This document shows, one piece after another, positions 1 to 6,269 of a stretch of 6,273 bases of DNA. The stretch comes from Treponema sp. GTDB lineage: Bacteria; Spirochaetota; Spirochaetia; Treponematales; Breznakiellaceae. Every line of letters begins with the position of its first letter. Positions within the stretch are counted from its first letter, which is position 1. A program made the translations under genes and the position numbers. The notes beneath the pieces are model-generated. The model ran no database searches. It worked only from the letters and a program-made list of their open reading frames with translations, and was not told the origin of the DNA. The DNA is taken from NCBI GenBank assembly GCA_031254795.1, contig JAIRTS010000244.1:1-6273 (forward strand), read 5' to 3'.

Positions 1-380
1 CCGCGTCCTTCACTGCCGCAGAACGCGACACGCCTCGCAAGGAAGAAAACGAGCGTGACGAAGAAGTTGTCATAGAAAACGCAGTTGAAGTTGCGTCCTC
101 CACTGCGGAAACGCCGGAAACCGCGCCCTCCATTGCCACAGAACATGACGCGTCTCGTAAGGAAAAAAACGAACGTGAGATTGCGCCTTCCACTGTAGAA
201 ACGCCGGAAACCGCGCCCTTCACTGTCGCAGAACGCGATGCGTCTCGCAAGGAAGAAAACGAGGATGTGGAGGCGGTCGCAGAAAGCGTGGCTGAGGTTG
301 CGACTTCCACTGCGGAAACGCCGGAAACCGCGCCCCTCACTGCCGCAGAACACGACGCGTCTCGCAAGGAAGAAAACGAG
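1..380 (+). repeat. Coding tandem repeat, 81-bp (27-residue) unit, 3 full copies plus 1 partial
   Basis: Full copies lie at 93-173, 183-263 and 300-380, with a partial copy at 1-53 cut by the window edge. Each full copy encodes 27 residues containing a TAETPETAP-like block followed by a DASRKEENE-like block. Spacers are 39 bp (54-92), 9 bp (174-182) and 36 bp (264-299). All are multiples of three, so the frame is kept throughout. The two long spacers resemble each other, encoding ...ENAVEV and ...ESVAEV. Copies share long identical DNA stretches, such as 21 bases covering ETPETAP, which points to recent duplication or gene conversion. The array probably continues to the left, since bases 1-2 also match the unit. 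Confidence 0.93.
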
Positions 381-851
381 GAAAAAAAAGATGTGCTGAG
401 ACGGGAAGACGAGCTCTTGCAAAAAATCATTGAAACTCATAACGCTGTGAAAAACGCGGCGCTCAACAGAGAATGGACGGATTTTGAGGCGCTTGCTTTT
501 TCCCTTGAAACTTATAAAGAACAGTTTGATGTATTGGAAAAGGAGCGGCTCGTTCTTTTTGGAACGGCGTCAGACGCTGAAGGCGAGACGCCCCATTTTT
601 ACACGATGGTCTCCCATCTGCCGGAAGATGAGCGCAAAGAGCTTTCCGATCTGTATCGAAGCGTCAAAGATCGCGCTCTTAAACTTCAGATCGCAAACGA
701 GGCGTTGTTACGCTACCTCAACGAGGCGCGTTCTACTATAGGTGATTTTATGAAAGTCGCCTTTCCTGACCGCAAGAGCGGGGTGTATTCACGGCAGGGA
801 AAAAAGGTTTCATCAGATATGCGGTCTTTGATTTTGGATAAAATTTTATAG
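1..851 (+). CDS. FlgN-like flagellar chaperone with repeat-rich N-terminal extension (5' end outside window)
   Basis: FlgN-family proteins are cytoplasmic chaperones that hold FlgK and FlgL before flagellar type III export; the position directly before flgK and flgL fits this role. The frame is open from base 3 to the TAG at 849-851, giving 282 visible residues. Residues 1-126 are tandem Ala/Glu/Thr-rich repeats, likely disordered. Residues 127-282 look like a whole FlgN domain: charged helices (for example NREWTDFEALAFSLETYKEQ), a late helix with NEALLRYLNEARSTI, and the C-terminal GVYSRQGKK stretch resembling the family's Tyr-x-x-x-Gly ending. No ATG, GTG or TTG lies in frame before GTG 267, so the gene probably begins outside the window. 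GTG 267 and GTG 393 are alternative starts; the latter would give a 152-residue, ordinary-sized FlgN. The family call rests on pattern and context, because FlgN sequences diverge strongly. The repeat extension is unusual. Confidence 0.7.
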   Translation, partial: ASFTAAERDTPRKEENERDEEVVIENAVEVASSTAETPETAPSIATEHDASRKEKNEREIAPSTVETPETAPFTVAERDASRKEENEDVEAVAESVAEVATSTAETPETAPLTAAEHDASRKEENEEKKDVLRREDELLQKIIETHNAVKNAALNREWTDFEALAFSLETYKEQFDVLEKERLVLFGTASDAEGETPHFYTMVSHLPEDERKELSDLYRSVKDRALKLQIANEALLRYLNEARSTIGDFMKVAFPDRKSGVYSRQGKKVSSDMRSLILDKIL

Positions 852-871
852 GCGGATCTATTCCAAACGCG

Positions 872-898
872 AATCGTAAATTCGGCGAATCTACGATT
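872..898 (+). other. Imperfect hairpin between flgN-like gene and flgK
   Basis: AATCGTA (872-878) pairs with TACGATT (892-898). After one A/C mismatch, ATTC (880-883) pairs with GAAT (887-890) around a 3-base GGC loop. This gives 11 pairs in a 27-base element, 20 bases after the flgN-like stop codon. No T-run follows, so it does not look like a standard intrinsic terminator. It may be an RNA processing or stability element, or a dispersed intergenic palindrome. A weaker stem, AACC/GGTT at 904-914, follows at once. Confidence 0.5.
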
Positions 899-916
899 AG
901 ACAAACCTTCGGTTCG

Positions 917-946
917 TTGGCTTTGGAAAGCTCCTTAGATCATATA
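917..946 (+). promoter_or_regulatory. Possible weak sigma-70-type promoter upstream of flgK
   Basis: TTGGCT (917-922) and CATATA (941-946) are 18 bases apart and could act as -35 and -10 boxes, with the -10 box about 30 bases before the flgK start. The boxes are imperfect. I saw no match to the flagellar sigma-28 or sigma-54 consensus in the 125-base gap. Read-through from the flgN-like gene is equally possible. Confidence 0.2.
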
Positions 947-964
947 AAAAGCGGGTGGCTTTTT

Positions 965-969
965 AGGAG
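965..969 (+). promoter_or_regulatory. Ribosome binding site of flgK
   Basis: AGGAG lies 7 bases before GTG 977. It decides the start: the longer frame back to TTG 917 has no comparable site and would add 20 residues before the conserved FlgK N-terminus. Confidence 0.85.
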
Positions 970-976
970 AAGAACA

Positions 977-2866
977 GTGACTTCAACATTTACTGGCATT
1001 GAGATCGGAAAACGGGCGATAAACGCAAACGAGCAGGCGATCAACACCACGGGGCATAATCTTTCAAACGCCTCGACCAAGGGATATTCACGGCAACGGA
1101 TCGAGTTTTCGGCCTTTGATCCCATTTACCTTCCGGGCTTAAACCGTGAGCAAACAGCCGGACAAATGGGGCAAGGCGTTGTGATTCAACGGATCGAGCG
1201 GGCGCGAGATCAACTCCTTGACAGGCGCATCGCGGCGCAAGCCGGCGAGGAAGGCTATTGGGGCGCCCGCGATCCCTATGTACGCATGCTTGAACAGGTC
1301 TATCTTGAACCGGGTGAAAATTCCATCCGCGGCAAAATGGACGCTTTTTGGGACTCATGGCAGGAACTCGCGACCTACCCGTCCGACACCGCGCCCAGAA
1401 ACGCGGTTATCGAACGCGGCAAAACGCTGGTTGACGCCATTCACGACCGGTATAGCCGCCTGAAAGGACTGCAGGACATGACTGATGAGGACATCACCCT
1501 CCGTATCCAGCAGGTGAACAAACTTACCCGTGAAATTGCAGGGCTTAACCACGACATTCAGCGGATAAAGGCGCAGGGCGACAACCCCAATGATCTGCTT
1601 GATCGCCGCGATCTTCTGGTGGATCAGCTTTCTTCTTACATTAATATTACGATTGACACTCGCGACCCGGATGAATACATGGCGCATACTGACGGCATGG
1701 TTCTTGTGCAGGGGTCTATCGGACGGCAGTTCGCGCTTGATCCCGCGCCGGCATTGCCGGACGGTACTCAGGGCTACTCACAGATCGTCTGGGCGGACAC
1801 GGGCGAAGAGATTCATTTCCGTAGCGGCAGCGTGGCCGCGTTGGTCGATCTGCGTGACGAAACCATTCAGCAGGAAATCCAGACGCTTGATTCCATGACC
1901 ATAAACTTTGTGGACCTTGTAAACGAAGTTCACCGCAACGCTTATGGATTGAATGGCAGTACTGGACAAGATTTTTTCACCGAACACCATTTTGTTACGA
2001 ATGTCAATGGCAATTACGACCGTGACGGCGATGGCGAGTACGATTCCACCTACCTCTTCCGCATCAGTGGCGTGAATAAACTGGAAGAACGGGAGCAGAT
2101 TGGGCTTGAAGGTGCCATCACCCTGTCCGCCGGAGAAGGCGTCGTGAATGTGCCTTACTACCCCACCGATACAGTCGCGGATGTGATCTCCCGTATCAAC
2201 CATTCCGGCGCCGATGTCACGGCCCGTTTGAACCGGGATGGACGGCTTACCCTTAAAGGGACGCCTACCGGAAGCGCGGACACACCGGATTTCGTCATCA
2301 GACACGTTGAGGATTCCGGTCATTTTCTTGCCGGATACGCGGGGGTTCTCAGCGACAGCGGCGCGGAAGGCGCGTATGATTGGGCGCAGGCCGATGCGGT
2401 TGACGCGTTGCGGGCAAGCGTAGCCGATCTTTCGACCGCGCCAGTCGCCCACCCTTCCGGCTGGATCGAAATGAACGCCGCGCTTGTCAAAGATCCCGCG
2501 TCCATCGCCGCCGGATTCGGCGAAAACGGCAGACCGGCCAATCCCGGCGACGGCGAGGCCGCTTTGGCTGTCGCGGCCCTGCGCAACACCGACGTCATGG
2601 TCGGCAAGCAAGGCTCCTTTGACGATTACTTCGCGGACGCGGTTGGGCGCATAGGCATATTGGGAGAGCGGAGCGGGCGCATGCTTGAAACGCAAAACCT
2701 TATTATGAAACAACTTAACGACATGCGACAATCCGTATCGGGTGTTAATATAGATGAAGAGCTTGCCAATTTGCTGAAATATCAGCATAGTTACGAAGCT
2801 GCGGCGCGTTACATCAATACGGTGAATTCCATGCTTGATGTGTTGATCAACCGATTGGGAGTGTAG
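977..2866 (+). CDS. flgK: Flagellar hook-associated protein 1 (hook-filament junction protein FlgK)
   Basis: FlgK forms the first junction ring between hook and filament; in spirochaetes this lies in the periplasm. The 629-residue product begins MTSTFTGIEIGKRAINANEQ and continues with GHNLSNASTKGYSRQR, the rod/hook-type N-terminal motif shared by axial proteins. The coiled segment holding NPNDLLDRRDLLVDQLSSYI is typical of FlgK. The C-terminus, with SGVNIDEELANLLKYQHSYE and the final SMLDVLINRLGV, is the classic axial C-terminal helix. In between, residues ~386-445 resemble a flagellin hook-IN repeat (DTVADVISRIN), and residues 348-356 (DRDGDGEYD) form an apparent calcium-type loop. The length exceeds the ~550 residues of enteric FlgK because of this middle region. 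No signal peptide is expected, as export goes through the flagellar apparatus. GTG 977 is chosen from the Shine-Dalgarno position and the conserved N-terminus. It sits 125 bases after the flgN-like gene and 68 before flgL, probably in one transcript. Confidence 0.97.
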   Translation: MTSTFTGIEIGKRAINANEQAINTTGHNLSNASTKGYSRQRIEFSAFDPIYLPGLNREQTAGQMGQGVVIQRIERARDQLLDRRIAAQAGEEGYWGARDPYVRMLEQVYLEPGENSIRGKMDAFWDSWQELATYPSDTAPRNAVIERGKTLVDAIHDRYSRLKGLQDMTDEDITLRIQQVNKLTREIAGLNHDIQRIKAQGDNPNDLLDRRDLLVDQLSSYINITIDTRDPDEYMAHTDGMVLVQGSIGRQFALDPAPALPDGTQGYSQIVWADTGEEIHFRSGSVAALVDLRDETIQQEIQTLDSMTINFVDLVNEVHRNAYGLNGSTGQDFFTEHHFVTNVNGNYDRDGDGEYDSTYLFRISGVNKLEEREQIGLEGAITLSAGEGVVNVPYYPTDTVADVISRINHSGADVTARLNRDGRLTLKGTPTGSADTPDFVIRHVEDSGHFLAGYAGVLSDSGAEGAYDWAQADAVDALRASVADLSTAPVAHPSGWIEMNAALVKDPASIAAGFGENGRPANPGDGEAALAVAALRNTDVMVGKQGSFDDYFADAVGRIGILGERSGRMLETQNLIMKQLNDMRQSVSGVNIDEELANLLKYQHSYEAAARYINTVNSMLDVLINRLGV

Positions 2867-2881
2867 CGCCACGGTGACGCC

Positions 2882-2902
2882 ACATGTTGCGCCGCAGCAT
2901 GT
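2882..2902 (+). other. Hairpin in the flgK-flgL intergenic gap
   Basis: ACATGTTGC (2882-2890) pairs with GCAGCATGT (2894-2902) around a GCC loop: nine pairs including one G-T. It starts 15 bases after the flgK stop and ends 18 bases before the flgL Shine-Dalgarno sequence. Only scattered T's follow, so at most it is a weak attenuator. It could also protect the upstream mRNA or be a processing site that sets the FlgK:FlgL ratio. Confidence 0.5.
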
Positions 2903-2920
2903 CAAGAATTTCATACATTT

Positions 2921-2927
2921 AGAGGAG
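2921..2927 (+). promoter_or_regulatory. Ribosome binding site of flgL
   Basis: AGAGGAG is a strong Shine-Dalgarno sequence 7 bases before GTG 2935. It fixes the non-ATG start, which gives the expected MFRISTNM N-terminus. Confidence 0.88.
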
Positions 2928-2934
2928 TAGAGAA

Positions 2935-4182
2935 GTGTTTAGAATTTCAACAAATATGCCGAATGACGACATCCAATACAGATTGCGTAGACAGGAAGAG
3001 GCGCTTTCAAATATACAGGCGAAAATCGCGGGGCAGACAAAATTCAACAACCTCCGCGATGATCCGCTCGCCGCGTCCCACGCGGTTCGCTACGAGTCCT
3101 ACCTTTCGCGCCTCAATCGTTTTGAAAAAAACGCGCTTTACGTAAAGGAACACCTGAACCAGACGGACGCTTATATGAGGCAGGCAAACGATGTGTTGCA
3201 ACGTGTCCGTGAGATAGCCGTTATGGGCGCCAATGGAATTTACACGAAAGAAGATATGCAAGCTATGGGCGTTGAGGTGAATGAGCTTTTGAAGGAGTTG
3301 ACCTCCATCGCAAACGCGATAGGACCGAATGGCGGCAAGGTGTTCGCCGGAGACAAGGCTTTCACCGAGCCGTTCCGCCTCATTGAAGGCAAAGTTGACG
3401 GCGGGCAGGAGTCAATGGTTGTCGCGGTTGAATATCAAGGGGCGGGCGCTTCACGGCGAGCCGAGACGGGAGATGGATTGTACATACACCTTGACATATC
3501 AGGGGGCGAGGCGTTCTGGGCTGAGAAAATGACGGTAGCCTCAAATTATGACGCCACGGATTATCAAGTTGTGGCTCAAGGCTCTTTTTTTGTTGACGGC
3601 GTTGCAATCCAGGTTACACCCGGCGACAATCTTTCTTCGGTTGTCGCCAAGATAAACGACTCTTCAGCGCCGGTTAACGCCTTCATTGACCCGGACAAAC
3701 ACTCGCTTGTCATTGAAGGCGCGAATCCGCACCTTATCCGCATGGAAGACGCCCAAGGATCAACCGTGTTGCAAGATTTAGGGCTTGTCATCCCGAACGC
3801 CGTACAGGGCGCCCCAAACTGGAATCCATCGGCGACGGTTTCCGGCGGCTCAGTCTTCGATATGGTCATTGAACTGCGCGACGCCTTTTACCGTGGAGAC
3901 GCCTCTTTTATCGGCGGTCGCGGCGTGGGCGGCATAGACCTCGCCTTGAACAACGTGCAGACGCGGCTTGCCGACATTGGCAGCCGCGTGGAACGGGCGG
4001 AATTTGTCTGGAAGCGAATAAACGCGGATATCCCGAATGTCACTGCCGCGCTTGGCAGAGAATCTGCGCTTGACTTCACCACAGCCGCAGTTGATTTGGG
4101 CATGATGGATTTCGCCCACAAAGCGGCCTTGCAGACTGCGGCCAAGATTTTGCCGCAGACCCTGCTGAATTTCCTGAGATGA
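2935..4182 (+). CDS. flgL: Flagellar hook-associated protein 3 (hook-filament junction protein FlgL)
   Basis: FlgL is the second junction protein, stacking on FlgK and carrying the flagellin filament. The 415-residue product starts MFRISTNM, the usual FlgL/flagellin-type start. An N-terminal coiled-coil region follows (residues ~10-140) with the LRDDPLAASHAVRYES motif, the counterpart of the family's DDP-A segment, and then GPNGGKVFAGDKAFTEPF. A middle domain includes a hook-IN-like stretch at residues ~230-283 (GDNLSSVVAKIN ... LQDLGLV). The C-terminus, LQTAAKILPQTLLNFLR, matches the flagellin-type C-terminal helix, where FlgL commonly ends in SLLDFLR or similar. The length is greater than the ~317 residues of enteric FlgL, which the extra middle domain explains. 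It is the last + strand gene in the window and is convergent with radA. fliW and csrA, which follow flgL in Treponema pallidum as I recall, are not present in the 247-base gap after it. Confidence 0.96.
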   Translation: MFRISTNMPNDDIQYRLRRQEEALSNIQAKIAGQTKFNNLRDDPLAASHAVRYESYLSRLNRFEKNALYVKEHLNQTDAYMRQANDVLQRVREIAVMGANGIYTKEDMQAMGVEVNELLKELTSIANAIGPNGGKVFAGDKAFTEPFRLIEGKVDGGQESMVVAVEYQGAGASRRAETGDGLYIHLDISGGEAFWAEKMTVASNYDATDYQVVAQGSFFVDGVAIQVTPGDNLSSVVAKINDSSAPVNAFIDPDKHSLVIEGANPHLIRMEDAQGSTVLQDLGLVIPNAVQGAPNWNPSATVSGGSVFDMVIELRDAFYRGDASFIGGRGVGGIDLALNNVQTRLADIGSRVERAEFVWKRINADIPNVTAALGRESALDFTTAAVDLGMMDFAHKAALQTAAKILPQTLLNFLR

Positions 4183-4395
4183 ACCGTCCTGCCCGCCTCC
4201 AATGAACCAGACTTTGCGAATGAAGTGGTTTGGCGCAAGGTAGATATGCGCGTTGGCGAGAGCGCCTGTGGGCTAGTCGTACATACGGAACGCTTCGGGA
4301 AATCCGGGCGCATAGCGGAAAATGGCGGTTTTCTCAATATCGCAAGCGCGGATCGCAATGCGTTCAAGTCCTATAGCCCCATGAATGCGGCCCAT
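4183..4395 (-). pseudogene. Probable remnant of a VOC-superfamily (glyoxalase-fold) protein
   Basis: On the - strand, ATG 4395-4393 opens a frame reading IGLERIAIRACDIEKTAIF, then GFPEAFRMYD. A TAG stop follows (4275-4273), and the same frame continues as GALANAHIYLAPNHFI and GGGQDGSS up to the flgL end. The order resembles the first half of VOC-fold proteins: a first strand of the HIALRVKDIEKSLAFY type, an LGF turn, then a strand ending in a FIELF-like segment. The usual His in the first strand and the Glu after FI, both metal ligands in many members, are missing, and one or two residues seem lost near the LGF turn. The second half of the fold is absent: the frame runs into antisense of flgL. 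It starts 34 bases after the radA stop on the same strand, so it may once have ended that operon. A very short live ORF or chance similarity remains possible. Confidence 0.42.
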
Positions 4396-4429
4396 CCATC
4401 AATCACACGCCGTCATGCGCTCCGCTTAA

Positions 4430-5812
4430 TCAGGCGTGGTCGCTACTGGGCGCAAACAGCGTCCGTATAGCGGACTTTATGTCCTTTACCGCGGTAAGAT
4501 CCATGTTCGCCTCATCGGACGCGGGGCCGATAAAGGTTTCAAATCCGAGACTTTTGCCGGCCTTGACGCGCCCGGCCAAGCGTCGCAAAGGACGCACTTC
4601 ACCGGCAAGGGAAAGTTCGCCCGCTATCGCCGTTTTCACGGGCAGGGGAACGTCCGTACGCGCCGAGTACAGGGCAGCGGCAATGGCAAGATCGACTCCC
4701 ACTTCAGTGATGCGGATGCCGCCCGCGACATTGATATAGAGATCCTGATCGGAAAGCCGCAAATTCAGGTGCTTTTCCAGTATGGCGGCAATGCGGGACA
4801 CCCGCGCCTGATCCACCCGGTCGGAGAACACCCGGCTCACGGCGCCTTTTGCCGGCGCGGTGAGCGCCTGGATTTCCACCAGCAAGGCGCGGGAGCCTTC
4901 CAGCACAGCGGCGGTCGCAACACCGGAAGGCAATTCTCCTTCGCGGCTCACCAGAAACAACAGCGAGGGATCTTCGACAGTGGACAGCCCTTTTTCGCCC
5001 ATAGTGAAAATGCCTATCTCGTCAACCGAGCCGAAGCGGTTTTTCGCGGCGCGCAGGAATCGGCAATCCCCGTCATTCTGCTCAAAATAAAGAACCGCGT
5101 CCACCATGTGTTCAAGGGTTTTCGGCCCCGCTATGGCGCCGTCTTTGGTGACATGAGCCACAAGGAAAAGGGCGGCGTCGTGTTCCTTGGCCCAGGAAAT
5201 CATCTCCCATGAACAGTACTTCATCTGATTCACGGTGCCGGGCGTCAGTCCCGCCATATCCGTATGGAGGGTTTGCGCCGAATCCACGATGATGACAACC
5301 GGACGAACAGCTTCAAGAACGATCTTAATATCTTCCAGCGCGCTGACACAACATATTTCAATGCGGTCGCCTCCGCGTTCATCGCGATCCATGATGCCAA
5401 GCCTGTCCGCGCGCATACGCACCTGTCCGGCGGATTCCTCTCCAGATATGTAGAGCACGCGGCCCTGCGTCCGCACTGCGGCGGCGGCTTGCAAAAGCAG
5501 CGTAGATTTTCCGATGCCGGGCTCGCCGCCCACGAGGATCGTCGCCCGTTTCATAATGCCGCCGCCCAACACACGGTCGAACTCCGCGATGCCCGAAGAG
5601 ATGCGGACGCTTTCCTGCGGATCAACCGATGACAGAGGATACGAATACGGTGTTTTCGCATGACGTCCGCGTGACGCGCCCGCCGCGCTGTCCGAGGATG
5701 CAGTTTCAATCAGGGTGTTCCATTCGCCACATTCGGGGCAACGTCCCAACCACTTGGGTTCCTCATGCCCGCAATTTGAGCATTTGAATATAAAATTTTT
5801 CTGTTTTTTCAT
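4430..5812 (-). CDS. radA: DNA repair protein RadA/Sms (RecA-like branch-migration ATPase)
   Basis: RadA is a cytoplasmic ATPase and DNA helicase that aids RecA in strand exchange and branch migration, and in processing recombination intermediates. The 460-residue product has the full family layout. An N-terminal zinc finger has Cys11-x2-Cys14 and Cys25-x2-Cys28. Walker A is GEPGIGKS at residues 96-103, with Lys102. A Walker B strand, VVIIVD, ends at Asp177. The RadA-specific KNRFG motif is at 257-261, and a C-terminal Lon-protease-like domain runs from ~280 to 455 (AGGIRITEVGVDLAIAAALY). The length is typical (about 450-460) and all key residues are present. ATG 5812 begins MKKQKNFIFKCSNCG, as in homologues, but the 31-base gap after the thioesterase stop shows no convincing Shine-Dalgarno sequence, only GTGAAAAT before the ATG. 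Co-transcription with, and perhaps translational dependence on, the upstream gene is likely. Confidence 0.97.
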   Translation of the reverse strand: MKKQKNFIFKCSNCGHEEPKWLGRCPECGEWNTLIETASSDSAAGASRGRHAKTPYSYPLSSVDPQESVRISSGIAEFDRVLGGGIMKRATILVGGEPGIGKSTLLLQAAAAVRTQGRVLYISGEESAGQVRMRADRLGIMDRDERGGDRIEICCVSALEDIKIVLEAVRPVVIIVDSAQTLHTDMAGLTPGTVNQMKYCSWEMISWAKEHDAALFLVAHVTKDGAIAGPKTLEHMVDAVLYFEQNDGDCRFLRAAKNRFGSVDEIGIFTMGEKGLSTVEDPSLLFLVSREGELPSGVATAAVLEGSRALLVEIQALTAPAKGAVSRVFSDRVDQARVSRIAAILEKHLNLRLSDQDLYINVAGGIRITEVGVDLAIAAALYSARTDVPLPVKTAIAGELSLAGEVRPLRRLAGRVKAGKSLGFETFIGPASDEANMDLTAVKDIKSAIRTLFAPSSDHA

Positions 5813-5843
5813 ATTTTCACGCGCCGAAACGCCCCGTCTTATC

Positions 5844-6269
5844 CTATGCCACTGTCATTTTTGGGGTATCGGGCGCACATAGATGGGCTTCCAAAACCTG
5901 TCTTTTATCATCAGGAATTGGGATCGTCCGTTTTTCAATAAAATCATAATGCACGATAACCGCATGGCCTTTCGTACAGAGCCTGCCTTCCTGCCACGCC
6001 TCATGGTATGCGGTGAAGGATTTTGTCCCTATGTGGCTTATAGAGGTGCGGATTTCCACATCGTATTGAAAAAACAACTGATCCACAAAATCATAGTCCG
6101 TATGCGCCATTATAAGGGGCCACGTTTCATAAGAAAGGTTCAGGTCAGGCGTAAAAATCCGAAACAGCGGGTTGCGCGCAAGTTCAAACCATACGGCAAG
6201 CACGGTGTTGTTAATATGCCCAAGTCCGTCAATATCTCCGAATCTGGGGCTTACGGTGATAGAAAACAT
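5844..6269 (-). CDS. Hot-dog-fold acyl-CoA thioesterase (4HBT/YbgC-like)
   Basis: Members of this family hydrolyse acyl-CoA or related thioesters in the cytoplasm; the substrate cannot be read from sequence. The 141-residue product has the normal length of a single hot-dog domain. Near the N-terminus it carries SPRFGDIDGLGHINNTVLAVWFE, close to the family signature of Asp-x-Asp-x-x-Gly-His-x-Asn-Asn followed by an aromatic-Phe-Glu helix. Asp14 is in the position of the catalytic Asp of 4-hydroxybenzoyl-CoA thioesterase. The central strands (YDFVDQLFFQYDVEIRTSIS, then GTKSFTAYHEAW) and a short C-terminal tail fit the fold. ATG 6269 is a good start by alignment to the usual N-terminus, but only four bases lie upstream in the window, so its ribosome binding site and promoter cannot be seen. 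It is followed by radA on the same strand with a 31-base gap. I see no functional link to radA. Confidence 0.88.
   Translation of the reverse strand: MFSITVSPRFGDIDGLGHINNTVLAVWFELARNPLFRIFTPDLNLSYETWPLIMAHTDYDFVDQLFFQYDVEIRTSISHIGTKSFTAYHEAWQEGRLCTKGHAVIVHYDFIEKRTIPIPDDKRQVLEAHLCAPDTPKMTVA

Noticed and set aside
1..380. CRISPR array
   Set aside because: The repeats are 81 bp, spacers are unequal, related and multiples of three, and the whole stretch is one open frame, so it is a coding repeat.
917..976. Upstream extension of flgK to TTG 917 (20 extra residues)
   Set aside because: There is no Shine-Dalgarno sequence there, and the added residues do not fit the conserved axial-protein N-terminus. 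GTG 977 has AGGAG at ideal spacing.
852..976. Sigma-28 or sigma-54 promoter for flgK
   Set aside because: A TAAA at 877-880 has no GCCGATAA-like partner at the right distance, and no GG...GC pair matches sigma-54 spacing.
1778..2914. Long antisense open frame (378 codons) opposite flgK
   Set aside because: It lies entirely opposite clearly conserved flgK sequence, has no recognisable domain and no ribosome binding site, and is explained by the codon bias of flgK.
4316..4333. GAAAA/TTTTC inverted repeat as a bidirectional terminator between flgL and radA
   Set aside because: The stem is only 5-6 mostly A-T pairs, it lies inside the VOC-like coding remnant, and it lacks a GC-rich stem with a T-run.
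3888..4367. 159-codon - strand open frame across the flgL 3' end
   Set aside because: Most of it is antisense to conserved flgL, and it is in a different frame from the VOC-like remnant.
4225..4470. 81-codon + strand open frame after flgL
   Set aside because: It has no ribosome binding site or recognisable sequence, and its 3' end overlaps radA. The - strand VOC-like reading explains the region better.
4436..5212. 258-codon + strand open frame opposite radA
   Set aside because: It is a shadow of the well-conserved radA gene; its Gly/Arg/His-rich translation matches no family I recognise.
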